DNA of 64,000 bases from Actinoplanes campanulatus. GTDB taxonomy: Bacteria > Actinomycetota > Actinomycetes > Mycobacteriales > Micromonosporaceae. Location: contig NZ_BMPW01000001.1 of assembly GCF_014647795.1 (NCBI RefSeq), positions 744,001 through 808,000 on the forward strand. The letters run 5' to 3'. The notes beneath the pieces are model-generated. The model worked only from the letters and a program-made list of their open reading frames with translations, was not told the DNA's origin and did no database searches. Made by a program: the position numbers and the translations under genes. The stretch's first letter is position 1; every line of letters starts with the position of its first letter. Shown here piece after piece: positions 26,160 to 35,978 of the stretch.

Positions 26160-28145
26160 TCACACCCGCGGCAGGTGTGGCTCCATCAACGGAGCGACGA
26201 CCTTGGCGTACGCCTCCGTCAGGTGATTGCTGTCCCGGTAGACCAGGGTGTCCCCGACCACGAGCGGGCACTTCGCGGCGCACAGCCACGGCACCGGGTC
26301 GACCACCGGGATCCGGGCGGCCACCGCCGTGGCGCGCTGGATCTCCCGCCACCGCGGCTCGGGCAGCACGTCCCGGCGCGGGGCGGCGCAACTGGAGACC
26401 AACGTCGACCGGGTGCTCAGGCAGTCGGCCGGCACCACCGTGAGGAACGGCGTGTCGACCAGCATCGTCACGTTCCGGGAGGCGCGTTTCAGGGCGGCCA
26501 GGGTGCGTACCCAGCCGGTCTGCCAGACGGCGTCCGGTGCGGCCGACGGGTCGGCCAGCACCTGCCGGTAGTTGACGCTGGACGAGACCACCACGAGCCC
26601 GGGCCGCAGTCGCGCGATCCGGGTCAGCACCTCCCGCCGCCAGTCGTCGCACTCCAGGTAGCGAGCCTGGGCCCGGCGCTCGTCGAGGGCGATCTCGGCC
26701 GGGCTGCACGAGCTGCGGGTGAAGTTGTAGAGCCGCCAGCCGTGCCGCCGGGCGAGCGCCTCCATGGTGGGGAACCACTGGAGGGCGTGCGAGTCGCCGA
26801 ACAGCACCACCACCCGGTTCGAGGCTCGGTCGCCGTAGGCGCAGTCGCTCTTCGGCCGGAACGGTCCGGACAGCCCGACGTGGCAGCCGTCGAGTTGCGG
26901 GGCGAGCCGCTGCCGGGCCGCGCCCGCCAGCGTGGGGTTCAGGTTGCGCGGCAGGTCGGTGGCGGTCTGCCCGGCGAGGAGCAGCCGGTTCAGGGTGATC
27001 GCCGGGTTCCCGGCCGCGGCGACGGCCCGCCGTGCGTCGGCGGCGGTTCCCTTGGCGGGGACGGCCGGCGGGTGGATCATGCCGGCACCGGCGATCGCGG
27101 CGGCCGCGGCGGACAGGCCGAGCCCGAGGAACAGGCCGTGTCGGGGGCGTACGGTCCACAGGCGGTGGTGGCGCACCGGGTTCTCCAGCAGGTGGTGGCT
27201 CGCGACGGCGAGTCCCAGTGCGACGGTGGCGGCGGCGGTCCGGGCGGCGAGGCCGGCGGGCGCGATCAGCAGCAGCAACGGCCAGTGCCAGAGGTACCAG
27301 CCGTAGGACATCCGGCCGAGCCAGCGCATCGGCGCCGTCTCCAGCAGTCGGTTGCCGTTCGCGGCGATGACGGCGGCCGTGCCGGCGACCGCGAGCCCGG
27401 GGAAGGTGTGGCCCTCGTCGGCGGTGACCGCCCCGAGCAGGACGGCCGCGAGCCCGGTCCAGCCCAGCCACGGCAGTTCCCGCCGGATCGCCAGGTAGCT
27501 GAGGATCGCGCCGGCGCCGAGTTCCCAGGCTCTCCCCTCCGTACCGAAATATCCGGTTTCTTGAATGCTCCAGGCGAACGAGGCGACCGTGCCAGCGGTC
27601 AGCACGCCCAGCGCCCACCGGCCCCGGGCCAGCAGGAGGATCAGCGGCCAGGCCAGGTAGAACTGCTCCTCCACGGCCAGTGACCAGAAGTGCTGGAACG
27701 GCGACGGCGCCGGGTCCCCGAAGTAGTCGGTCTCGGCGCCGGCGAGACGCAGGTTCATCGTGTAGGTGGCGGCGGCCAGCGCGTCGTGCGCGAACGAGGC
27801 GAACCGGGTGGGCGGCGCCCAGAGCCAGGCGCCGGCCAGGCTCACCAGGATCACCAGGGTGGCCACCGGCAGCAGCCGGACGGCCCGGCGCGCGTAGAAC
27901 CGCACCAGATCGACCCGCCCGGTCGACGCGATCTCCCGGCGCAGCAGCGTGGTGATCAGGAACCCGGAGACGACGAAGAAGACGTCGACGCCGAGGAACC
28001 CGCCGGCCACCCCGGGCACGCCCACGTGGGCCAGGACGACGAGCAGCACCGCGACGGCGCGCAGCCCCTCGATGTCGCCCCGGTACGCCGGGTGCGCCGC
28101 GGCGGGCGCCGGACGGTTCCGGCGCCCGGGCAGCGTGACGGTCAT
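26160..28145 (-). CDS. membrane acyltransferase with SGNH domain (OatA/OafA-like)
   Basis: The 661-residue protein has an acyltransferase-3 membrane domain (about 1-370) with YRGDIEGLRAVAVLLVVLAH, the conserved GGFLGVDVFFVVSGFLIT, RRAVRLLPVATLV and SLAVEEQFYLAWPLIL. A C-terminal extracellular SGNH-hydrolase domain has its nucleophile in VVLFGDSHALQWFP and its His in YRDSNHLTEAYA. Such proteins O-acetylate cell-wall or capsule sugars, moving the acyl group across the membrane and then transferring it. Within this cluster it probably decorates the glycan. It is separated from the methyltransferase gene by only 2 nt. Confidence 0.93.
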   Translation of the reverse strand: MTVTLPGRRNRPAPAAAHPAYRGDIEGLRAVAVLLVVLAHVGVPGVAGGFLGVDVFFVVSGFLITTLLRREIASTGRVDLVRFYARRAVRLLPVATLVILVSLAGAWLWAPPTRFASFAHDALAAATYTMNLRLAGAETDYFGDPAPSPFQHFWSLAVEEQFYLAWPLILLLARGRWALGVLTAGTVASFAWSIQETGYFGTEGRAWELGAGAILSYLAIRRELPWLGWTGLAAVLLGAVTADEGHTFPGLAVAGTAAVIAANGNRLLETAPMRWLGRMSYGWYLWHWPLLLLIAPAGLAARTAAATVALGLAVASHHLLENPVRHHRLWTVRPRHGLFLGLGLSAAAAAIAGAGMIHPPAVPAKGTAADARRAVAAAGNPAITLNRLLLAGQTATDLPRNLNPTLAGAARQRLAPQLDGCHVGLSGPFRPKSDCAYGDRASNRVVVLFGDSHALQWFPTMEALARRHGWRLYNFTRSSCSPAEIALDERRAQARYLECDDWRREVLTRIARLRPGLVVVSSSVNYRQVLADPSAAPDAVWQTGWVRTLAALKRASRNVTMLVDTPFLTVVPADCLSTRSTLVSSCAAPRRDVLPEPRWREIQRATAVAARIPVVDPVPWLCAAKCPLVVGDTLVYRDSNHLTEAYAKVVAPLMEPHLPRV

Positions 28146-28147
28146 GC

Positions 28148-29182
28148 TCAGCCGCGGGTGGCGGCCATCGCCGGCGGCCGGGCGAACGCCAGCACCGCGT
28201 GCCGGCCGAGCAGCTCACCCTCCCGGGTCAGCCCGTCGTACCGCTCTGTCCAGGCGGCCAGCGCGGCCTGCTCGTCGGGTCGCCCGGCGTCGTCGAAGAC
28301 CACGGTGGCTCGGTCGGCGAGCCGCTTCTCGATCATGTGCAGGGCCGGGTAGCGGGCATCCGCGCCGACCGCCGCGGGCGGGCCGTCGATCAGCACGAAG
28401 TCGATGTCGTGCAGGTCGGCCAGCGCCTCCGGGTCGTACCAGGGGTAGTCGCGGCCCTCGATGTTGACCGGGGCGAGCGGTGCGTCGCGCACCGTGGCGA
28501 CCTTGGTGAGCCCGTGGGCGGTCAGTGCCTGCCGGGTCCGGTTCGCGTACCCCGGCTCGTGGTCCAGCGAGACGAGCTTGCCACCGGACTTCTCCAGCAC
28601 GTAGGCGATCCACACCGACGAGGTGCCGCTGCCCAGCTCCAGGACCAGGCGCGGTTTGCGGGTCCGGATCAGGTGGAGCAGCTCCAGCAGGCCGGTGGGG
28701 TTGAGCGCGAAGTCACCGGACGACGGCATCGGCGCCCGCGGGGTGAAGCCCTGGAACAGCTGGACGGTCGCCTCGAACTCGCGGGGCAGCGAGAGCACCT
28801 GGGCGGAGCCGGCCTTGCGCTCGGTGAGCTGCCGGACCCGGGCGACCGCCTCGGCCAGCTCCAGGTGCCGGTCGCCGGCGGTGAGCCGTTCCCGCTCCAC
28901 GGCGGCGATCAGGCGGCGCTGCATCTCCTCGACCGTGGTCCGCAGATCCCGCTGGGCGGCGACGCCGGCCTTCTGCACCTTGGCAAGACGCCGGTACACC
29001 AGCAGCAGGCCGGCCACGATCACGCCGCCGAGCAGCGCGAGCAGGGCGACTGCGATCTGGTCGTACCCGGTGACCGCGGTGGCCACGGCCCCGGCGCAAA
29101 GGACACCGGCGGACACCGGCACCGCGACCTGCGGGCTGGTCAAACGCGGCAGCCGGCGACGTGTTCGGCTCAGGGTGCTCAT
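28148..29182 (-). CDS. membrane-tethered class I SAM methyltransferase
   Basis: A 344-residue protein with two hydrophobic helices at about residues 17-62, a coiled-coil stretch (LRTTVEEMQRRLIAAVERER) and a C-terminal Methyltransf_24-like domain. Its motif I is LVLELGSGTSSVWIAYVLEK, an acidic residue follows in KLVSLDHEPGYA, and motif IV is FVLIDGPPAAVG. It probably methylates a sugar or lipid-linked intermediate at the membrane. The ATG at 29182 has AGGAGGAG upstream and overlaps the stop of the 820-residue glycosyltransferase gene (ATGA), so the two are co-translated. Confidence 0.82.
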   Translation of the reverse strand: MSTLSRTRRRLPRLTSPQVAVPVSAGVLCAGAVATAVTGYDQIAVALLALLGGVIVAGLLLVYRRLAKVQKAGVAAQRDLRTTVEEMQRRLIAAVERERLTAGDRHLELAEAVARVRQLTERKAGSAQVLSLPREFEATVQLFQGFTPRAPMPSSGDFALNPTGLLELLHLIRTRKPRLVLELGSGTSSVWIAYVLEKSGGKLVSLDHEPGYANRTRQALTAHGLTKVATVRDAPLAPVNIEGRDYPWYDPEALADLHDIDFVLIDGPPAAVGADARYPALHMIEKRLADRATVVFDDAGRPDEQAALAAWTERYDGLTREGELLGRHAVLAFARPPAMAATRG

Positions 29183-31641
29183 GCTGACAACTCCTCCTGG
29201 GTGCACTTCCCCCGGGGTAACGGGGCGGATCGGGGCCTCGTTACGCCCTCGGCCGGTGCACTCGGGAGCAGAGCGCCGAGCCGCTCGGCCAGAAGCCCGG
29301 GGCGATGGTCGCGTTCGACGGCCGTCCGGGCCCGCCGGCTCAGCGCGGTGTAGCCGTCCGGATCGGACTGGTAGCGGCGCACCAGGGCCGGCACGTCGGC
29401 CGGGGCGCAGGGCACCGCGGCGTCCCCGAACGCGGCCGTGAGACGCGGCGGCACCAGCACCACGCAGCCGGTGGCGGCCGCCTCCAGGGCCGGCCGGGAC
29501 ACCAGCTCGACCGCCTCGTCCGGAGGGAAGTGCAAGTAGAAGTCGAGCTGCGCGGCGAAGGTCCGGGAGTCCAGGTCGGCCGCCTCGTAGACCAGCCACG
29601 ACGCGGGCACGCCGGACGGTCGCAGCGGGCTCTCCGGCAGCCGGAGCCGGACGTCGGCCCCGGCGCACCGGCGCGGCACGTCCAGCGCCGCGGCCAGGTC
29701 GGCGGGCCACTCGGCGACGTCGCACAGGTCGGTGCCGATCACGGCCGGGCCGTGCGGGTCGGGCAGCGGGCGGGCCACATCGTGCGGCTCGACCACGGCC
29801 GGCAGGTCGAAGGCGGTCAGCTCCACGCCGTCCAGCAGCGCGCGTACGCCCCGGTCCTGCGGGCACCAGAGGGGGTCGGCGCCGAAGAGCCGGGCGGCCG
29901 CCGCGCCGGCCGCGTCCACGGTGTACCGGCGGTCGGCGCCGTCCCGGCGGGCCGGCGCCCGGTCGGCCACCACGAGCACCCGGCCGGGCCGGATCCGGCA
30001 GCCGTCCTCCGGCGCGAACTGGAGCACCTCCGGCTGTCGGACCAGCACCATCTCGGCCTCGACCGGATCGGTCTCCAGCACCTGGTCCAGCCGGCCGGCG
30101 TTGATCAGGCGCTGCACCCCGGGGCTGAGGCCGCGACGCTGCCGGTGCACCGAGCGCAGCGCCTCCAGGTGCAGGATCGCGACCGTTCGGCCGGCCTCGC
30201 GCAGGGCGGCGATCTCGGCGAGCGCGGACCGCTGGGCCCCGGCCAGGAACCGCCAGTCGGCGGCGACCACGACGTCGTACCGGCGGGCCGCCGTGCCGCC
30301 GCTGAGATGGGCCGGCGCCACGAACGGGCGGTCGGCGCCGGACCGGGCCCGGTGCAGCGGACCGGCCGAGGCGTGCCAGCACCGGTACGCCGACATGTAC
30401 GCGGTCCGCGCCGGGTGCATCCAGTAGGCCCGGATCTCGGCCCGCGACAGGGAGCCCTCGGAGAGCCGGATCAGGGCCAGCGTACGGCTGACCCGCCGGA
30501 CCGCCCGCTTGCCGAAGACCGTCTGGATCCGCTCCAGGAACTCCGAGTCGGCGGCCTTGCGCACCTCGTCGAACCAGCCGATCCGCCCGATCACCGGCTC
30601 CCGGCGGAACAGCAGCGACGACACGTTGACCCGGCCGCGCCGGATCCCCGGGCGGGTCATCACCAGCTGGTCGGTGACACTGAGCCCCTCCGAGGTGGAG
30701 GCCACCACGGCCGGGTCGTCGAGCAGCGGCCGCAGTTGCAGCTCGATCCGGCGCGGATGCGACCAGTCGTCGGAGTCCTGGAAGGTGACGAAGTCGCCGC
30801 GGGCCACCTCCAGCCCGGCGTTGCGGGCCGCGTAGGTGCCCCCGTTCTCCGGCAGCCGGACCAGCCGCACCCGGGGGTCCAGGTCCTCGGCGGCGGCCAG
30901 GATGGCGTCGTGCTCCGGCGGCGACGCGTCGTCCACCACGATGATCTCCAGGTCCGGCCAGGACTGGGCGGCGATCGACCGGACCGCGGTGAGCAGGCCC
31001 GGCCCGGGCCGGTAGGAGGTCACCACGACCGTGACCCGCTCGCCACCGGTCTCCGCGGGCTGCCCGGCCGATCCGGCGAGCCGGTCGAACGGGGTCCGCT
31101 CGGGGGCGGCCGTCAGCACCGGCGGCGGGTCCGGGAAGAGCCGGCCGAACCGGGCCAGCCAGACCTCCTCCGGGACCGTTCCACCGGCGTACGGGTTGGC
31201 CAGGTCGATCTCCAGCGCCTCCCGGGCCGGGGCCGGGATCCGCCGGTACGCCCCGAGCAGCTCCCGGGCCTTCTCCGGCCCCTGCCAGGCGTAGGTCAGC
31301 TGGGCGTGCAGGGCCTGGTGCTCGGGCGGGAGGGCGGACCGCAGCAGCCCGTACAGGGCCAGCGCGTCGTCCCGGTCACCGGGCAGCTCCTCCTGGAGGG
31401 CGATGGTCTGCGCCAGCCCGGCGAGACGTGCCGGGTCGGCCCGGCGCCGCAGCCGGCGCGCGTCGCCCGCCCGGGCCGCCTCCAGCGCCTCCTCGAGGGT
31501 GACTCCGGCCGCGCGGGCCAGGACCCGGCGGGCCGCCACCGATCGGGTGCGCATCGCCGAGTTCGGCAGCGAAACCTCCGCCCCGGCGCCCGCCAGGGCC
31601 ACATGATCGTCCAGCAATGCGACCGGCTGCGCGTCAGCCAT
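29179..31641 (-). CDS. three-domain glycosyltransferase (helical domain, GT2, GT4-like), copy 2
   Basis: An 820-residue paralogue of the protein at 23597-25981. Residues about 30-170 are helical (LHAQLTYAWQGPEKARELLGAY). The GT2 domain starts near 200 (VTVVVTSYRPGPGLLTAVRS, IIVVDDASPPEHD) with FQDSDDWSHPRRIELQ near 292. The C-terminal part contains ASWLVYEAADLDSRTFAAQ, DFYLHFPPDEAVELVSRPALE and AAATGCVVLVPPRL. Local order and motifs match copy 1 throughout, so the two arose by duplication and probably add different sugars. It is the first gene of a minus-strand unit with the methyltransferase and the acyltransferase. Confidence 0.86.
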   Translation of the reverse strand: MADAQPVALLDDHVALAGAGAEVSLPNSAMRTRSVAARRVLARAAGVTLEEALEAARAGDARRLRRRADPARLAGLAQTIALQEELPGDRDDALALYGLLRSALPPEHQALHAQLTYAWQGPEKARELLGAYRRIPAPAREALEIDLANPYAGGTVPEEVWLARFGRLFPDPPPVLTAAPERTPFDRLAGSAGQPAETGGERVTVVVTSYRPGPGLLTAVRSIAAQSWPDLEIIVVDDASPPEHDAILAAAEDLDPRVRLVRLPENGGTYAARNAGLEVARGDFVTFQDSDDWSHPRRIELQLRPLLDDPAVVASTSEGLSVTDQLVMTRPGIRRGRVNVSSLLFRREPVIGRIGWFDEVRKAADSEFLERIQTVFGKRAVRRVSRTLALIRLSEGSLSRAEIRAYWMHPARTAYMSAYRCWHASAGPLHRARSGADRPFVAPAHLSGGTAARRYDVVVAADWRFLAGAQRSALAEIAALREAGRTVAILHLEALRSVHRQRRGLSPGVQRLINAGRLDQVLETDPVEAEMVLVRQPEVLQFAPEDGCRIRPGRVLVVADRAPARRDGADRRYTVDAAGAAAARLFGADPLWCPQDRGVRALLDGVELTAFDLPAVVEPHDVARPLPDPHGPAVIGTDLCDVAEWPADLAAALDVPRRCAGADVRLRLPESPLRPSGVPASWLVYEAADLDSRTFAAQLDFYLHFPPDEAVELVSRPALEAAATGCVVLVPPRLTAAFGDAAVPCAPADVPALVRRYQSDPDGYTALSRRARTAVERDHRPGLLAERLGALLPSAPAEGVTRPRSAPLPRGKCTQEELSA

Positions 31642-31707
31642 CGGCTCTCCGTCCGTACCCGGTGATGATCCGCTCGGATCAACGCCGGGGTGACGGCCCG
31701 GGTGACG

Positions 31708-33975
31708 CTAAACCGCTGCCAGGACGGCCGCGGCCACCCGGTCCCGGTCCGCCGGGGACCACGTGCCGACCAGGTAGAACGCGTCCACCACGTCGGTGCC
31801 GAGCGTGGAGATGCGGGCGGCCCGGATCTCCGCGCCGGCCTCGTCGAGAGCGTGGGTCACCCGGTACAGCAGGCCGGGCGAGTCGGCCGCGCGCAGCTCC
31901 AGCACGACCGCGTCGGTGGCCACGTCACGCTGCCAGACCACCCGGGGCGAGGCGGTGCCGCCGCGCGCGCTCATCGCGCGGGCGCGGACCCGCTGGGTCA
32001 CCGAGACGTCGCCGGCGCCGACCCGGCGCAGATCGGCCGCGAGAGCAACCGGATCGTACGGCGACCCGTACCGCGGTTGGGTGTAGAACTCGACGATGGC
32101 CCGCCCGCCCACCGTGACGGTGTTGGCGCCCACCACGTCGAGCCGGTGCATGGCCAGGCAGGCGGCCACCCCGGCGAGCAGCCCGCGCCGGTCGGCGGCG
32201 GCCACCGCGACCCGGTCGCCGTCCAGGTGCACCACCGGCAGCGTCCCGTCGAGCAGTTCCGGGTCGGGTTCCGGCGGCTCCGGGAGGGCGCCGGTGTCGA
32301 GGGCGGTGTGCACCTTGCCGACCAGCTCGGCCATCAGCCGGCCCTTCCAGTCGGACCAGGCGGCCGGACCGGTGGCCCGCGAGTCGGCCCGGGCCAGCGC
32401 GTGCAACAGGTCGACGGTGGCCGGGTCGCCGATCGCCTCGGCGACCGTGGAGATGGTCTTCGGGTCGCTCAGGTCGCGGCGGGTGGCCACGTCGGGCAGC
32501 AGCAGGTGCAGCCGGACCATCTTCTCGATGGTGGCCACGTCGGCCGGCGGCAGGCCGATCCGGGTGGCGATCTCGGCGGCGATCGGGGCGCCCACGATGC
32601 TGTGGTCACCGGGCAGCCCTTTGCCGACGTCGTGCAGCAGCGCGCCGATCAGCAGCAGGTCGGGCCGGTCCACCTCGCGGGTGTAGGCGGTCGCCTCGTA
32701 GGCGGTCTGCACCAGGTGCCGGTCGAGGGTGTACCGGTGGATCGGGTGGTGCTGCGGGAGGCTGCGCATCCGGGCCCACTCGGGCAGCCAGGCGTCGATC
32801 AGGCCGTACCGGTCGCAGGTCTCCCAGGTGGGCAGCAGGCCGGGGCCGGAGCCGAGCAGCGAGACCAGCGCGGCGCGGGCGGCGGGCGGCCACGGGGTGG
32901 GCAGCGGCGGGCAGAACGAGGCGAGCCACTCGCTGGTGGCCCGGGCGATGGGCAGCCGCACGATGGCGGCCGCGGCGGCCACCCGCAGCGACAGGCTGGG
33001 GTCGGGCACCGGCCCGATGGCGGTCCGGGCGAGGACCAGCTCACCGTCCTGTTCGACGACGTCCCGGGCGACCGGGCGGCGGGACGGGGCGCCGGACGGG
33101 CCACCCCGGCGGCGGCCGCCGCGCAGCCGGTCGATGGCGCGCCAGGCGTCGTCGACGGCGTGCGCGACGGTCCGGGCGTCACCGGACACCCGGCGCAGCA
33201 GCGTGTCCGGGTCCTCGATGTCGAGCAGGTCGGCGACGGCCTTGCGCTCCTGGGCGACGAGCCGGTCCACCCGGCGGCCGACCGCCAGGTGCAGGGCGTC
33301 ACGGGTGTCGAGCAGGCGCAGCGTGGCGGCGCGTACGGCGGGCCGCATGGTGTCGGCGATCCCGGCCCGGCCGACGCCGCGCAGCAGGGTGACGTCGCGC
33401 AGCCCGCCGGACGCCTCCTTGAGGTCGCCCTCGAGCAGGAAGGCCAGCTCGCCGCGGCTGGTCCAGCGGGCGGTGGTGAGTTCCTTGAGCTGCGGCACGA
33501 GGCGTACCGCGGTCCGCCGCCACTGCTCCGAGGCGGCCGTGATCAGTTCCTCGGATAGCGCCGCGTCGCCCGCCACGTGCCGGGCGTCGAGCAGGCCGAG
33601 GGCCACCTTCACGTCGTCGTGGGCGACGGAGAGCGCCTCGGGGAGGGTCCGTACCGAGTGGTCCAGGCCGAGGCGGGCGTCCCAGATCGGATACCAGAGA
33701 GCGGAGGCGATCCGGTCGATGCCGGCCGCGCCGCGGTGCAGCAGCACCAGGTCGAGGTCGCTGTACGGCGCGCAGTCGCGCCGGCCGAGCCCGCCGACCG
33801 CGAGCAGGCTGACCCCGGGCAGGTGGGACGGGAAGAGCTGCCTGAGCCAGACGTCGAGCGCCGCCGCCCGCTCGTCGCGGGCGGCGGCGCCGATGTGTTC
33901 CTTGAGCTTGTCGAGCGAGCCGCCTGCGGCCGGGCGCGCCGGAGGGGCCGGCGGCTCGCTCAACGGGTTCGTCAT
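31708..33975 (-). CDS. glnD: [protein-PII] nucleotidyltransferase GlnD
   Basis: GlnD modifies and de-modifies PII according to glutamine level; in actinomycetes the modification is adenylylation. The 755-residue product has the nucleotidyltransferase motif GGLGRRDCAPYSDLDLVLL (about residues 60-78), the GlnD-PII-UTase block GGLRDVTLLRGVGRAG, an HD domain (LLIGALLHDVGKGLPGDHSIVG) and two C-terminal ACT domains (AAADRRGLLAGVAACLAMHR and LRAADSPGLLYRVTHALDEA). It follows glnB by 4 nt and is the last gene of the amtB-glnB-glnD operon. Confidence 0.96.
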   Translation of the reverse strand: MTNPLSEPPAPPARPAAGGSLDKLKEHIGAAARDERAAALDVWLRQLFPSHLPGVSLLAVGGLGRRDCAPYSDLDLVLLHRGAAGIDRIASALWYPIWDARLGLDHSVRTLPEALSVAHDDVKVALGLLDARHVAGDAALSEELITAASEQWRRTAVRLVPQLKELTTARWTSRGELAFLLEGDLKEASGGLRDVTLLRGVGRAGIADTMRPAVRAATLRLLDTRDALHLAVGRRVDRLVAQERKAVADLLDIEDPDTLLRRVSGDARTVAHAVDDAWRAIDRLRGGRRRGGPSGAPSRRPVARDVVEQDGELVLARTAIGPVPDPSLSLRVAAAAAIVRLPIARATSEWLASFCPPLPTPWPPAARAALVSLLGSGPGLLPTWETCDRYGLIDAWLPEWARMRSLPQHHPIHRYTLDRHLVQTAYEATAYTREVDRPDLLLIGALLHDVGKGLPGDHSIVGAPIAAEIATRIGLPPADVATIEKMVRLHLLLPDVATRRDLSDPKTISTVAEAIGDPATVDLLHALARADSRATGPAAWSDWKGRLMAELVGKVHTALDTGALPEPPEPDPELLDGTLPVVHLDGDRVAVAAADRRGLLAGVAACLAMHRLDVVGANTVTVGGRAIVEFYTQPRYGSPYDPVALAADLRRVGAGDVSVTQRVRARAMSARGGTASPRVVWQRDVATDAVVLELRAADSPGLLYRVTHALDEAGAEIRAARISTLGTDVVDAFYLVGTWSPADRDRVAAAVLAAV

Positions 33976-33979
33976 GGGC

Positions 33980-34354
<375 letters not shown>

Positions 34355-35740
34355 TTAGCCGGAAACCTTCTGGCTGACGGAAGCCTTGCCGTCAGCGTCC
34401 ACGGTCTCCTTCTGGCCGATACCGGCGAGAGCGAACGCGCCGCCGTTGCCGGAGCCCGCGGCCGGGGTGAACTCGTAGCCGGTCTCGCCGTGTGCGGCGA
34501 TGTCGATGCCGCCGACCTCGGACTCCTCGCTGACGCGCAGGAGCTTGACGGCCTTGAGGATGAAGGCGAGGAGCAGTGCGACCCCGAAGGAGTAGACCGT
34601 GACCAGGGCGCTCGCCTCGAACTGGCGGAGCAGCTGGGTGGCGCCGCCGCCGTAGAAGAGACCGTTGCTGGCGTTCAGGATCTTCTCGTCGGTGATGCCG
34701 GAGTTGACGGCGTCGGTGGCGAAGAAGCCGATCGCCAGCGAGCCGATCCAGCCGCCGACGAAGTGGACGCCGACCACGTCGAGCGAGTCGTCGTAGCCGA
34801 ACCGGTACTTGAGGCCGACCGCGAGGGCGCAGACCGCACCGGCGAGCAGACCGATGAGCACGGCCGGCAGCGGGGCGACGAAGCCACAGGCCGGGGTGAT
34901 GGCGACCAGACCGGCGACCGCGCCGGAGGAGGCGCCGACCAGGGTCGGCTTGCGGTCCCGGATCCACTCGACGGCGACCCAGCCGAGGAGCGCGGCGGCG
35001 GTGGCGACCTGGGTGTTGATGAAGGCGATGACGGTGGTGCCGTCGACGGTCAGCTCGGAGCCGGCGTTGAAGCCGAACCAGCCGAACCAGAGCAGGCCGG
35101 CGCCGAGGGCCACGAACGGCACGTTGTGCGGCCGCATGTTCTCCTTCGGCCACCCGATGCGCTTGCCCAGCACCAGCACCAGGGCCAGGGCCGCGGCGCC
35201 GGCGTTGATGTGCACCGCGGTGCCACCGGCGAAGTCGAGGGCGCGGATCGTGGTGCCGATGAAGCCGCCACCCCAGACCATGTGGGCGACCGGGATGTAG
35301 ACCAGGGTGAACCAGCCGAGCGCGAAGAGGACCCAGCCGCCGAACTTCATGCGGTCCGAGACCGCGCCGCTGATCAGCGCGACGGTGATGACGGCGAACA
35401 TCATCTGGAAGACCAGGAAGGCGTACGTCGGGATGCCGGTGTTGGCCCCGAAGAACAGCCACTCCTCACTGATCTTGGCAACATCGGTACCGAGGTAGTC
35501 GAAGTTGCCGATGATGTTCTGGAGGCCCTCGCTCTCGTTGACACCGAAGGCGAGGGTGAAGCCGTAGACGACCCACAGGACGCTGACGAGCCCGATGGCG
35601 GAGAAGCTCATCATCATCATGTTCAGGACGCCCTTGGACCGGTTGAGGCCACCGTAGAACAGCGCCAGACCGGGTGTCATGAGCAATACGAGCGCAGACG
35701 ACAGGAGCAACCAGGCGGTATTGCCGGTGTTGATCTCCAC
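34355..35740 (-). CDS. amtB: ammonium transporter
   Basis: AmtB conducts ammonium across the membrane and is gated by PII. The 461-residue product has about 11 membrane helices, the family signatures LALFYGGLNRSKGVLN and DFAGGTAVHINAGAAALAL, and the twin pore histidines in TAVHINAG and VVGVHFVGG. The C-terminal PII-binding tail is long and ends with a variable Gly/Ala-rich segment. It is the first gene of the amtB-glnB-glnD operon and is preceded by a candidate GlnR site. Confidence 0.97.
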   Translation of the reverse strand: MEINTGNTAWLLLSSALVLLMTPGLALFYGGLNRSKGVLNMMMMSFSAIGLVSVLWVVYGFTLAFGVNESEGLQNIIGNFDYLGTDVAKISEEWLFFGANTGIPTYAFLVFQMMFAVITVALISGAVSDRMKFGGWVLFALGWFTLVYIPVAHMVWGGGFIGTTIRALDFAGGTAVHINAGAAALALVLVLGKRIGWPKENMRPHNVPFVALGAGLLWFGWFGFNAGSELTVDGTTVIAFINTQVATAAALLGWVAVEWIRDRKPTLVGASSGAVAGLVAITPACGFVAPLPAVLIGLLAGAVCALAVGLKYRFGYDDSLDVVGVHFVGGWIGSLAIGFFATDAVNSGITDEKILNASNGLFYGGGATQLLRQFEASALVTVYSFGVALLLAFILKAVKLLRVSEESEVGGIDIAAHGETGYEFTPAAGSGNGGAFALAGIGQKETVDADGKASVSQKVSG

Positions 35741-35856
35741 GCTGCCTCCTCTCGGAATTAAGGTGTCCTCTCACACCGGACCTGGGGCAACGTCGCCTGT
35801 CGGCCGGTTCGGCGGGAAGCCTTCCGGTCGGCTGTTTCGAGCACGGTCTACACGCG

Positions 35857-35882
35857 ATTTCCAGAACGTCACGCGTTGTTTC
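35857..35882 (-). promoter_or_regulatory. amtB: candidate GlnR-binding site upstream of amtB
   Basis: On the minus strand, GAAAC (35882-35878), GTGAC (35872-35868) and GAAAT (35861-35857) are spaced 5 and 6 nt apart. GTGAC-N6-GAAAT matches the GTnAC-N6-GAAAC half-box recognised by the actinomycete nitrogen regulator GlnR. A further GAAAC lies at 35838-35834. The site is about 120-140 nt upstream of the amtB start, and amtB is a classical GlnR target. Confidence 0.4.
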
Positions 35883-35978
35883 CGACGTGTGAAGAAAAAC
35901 TCACAGTCGGTGTGATCAAGCCCTCTGAGCTGCGACGATATCGCCGTTTTCGCCCGGCTCGGAACACTTCGGCGGGGC

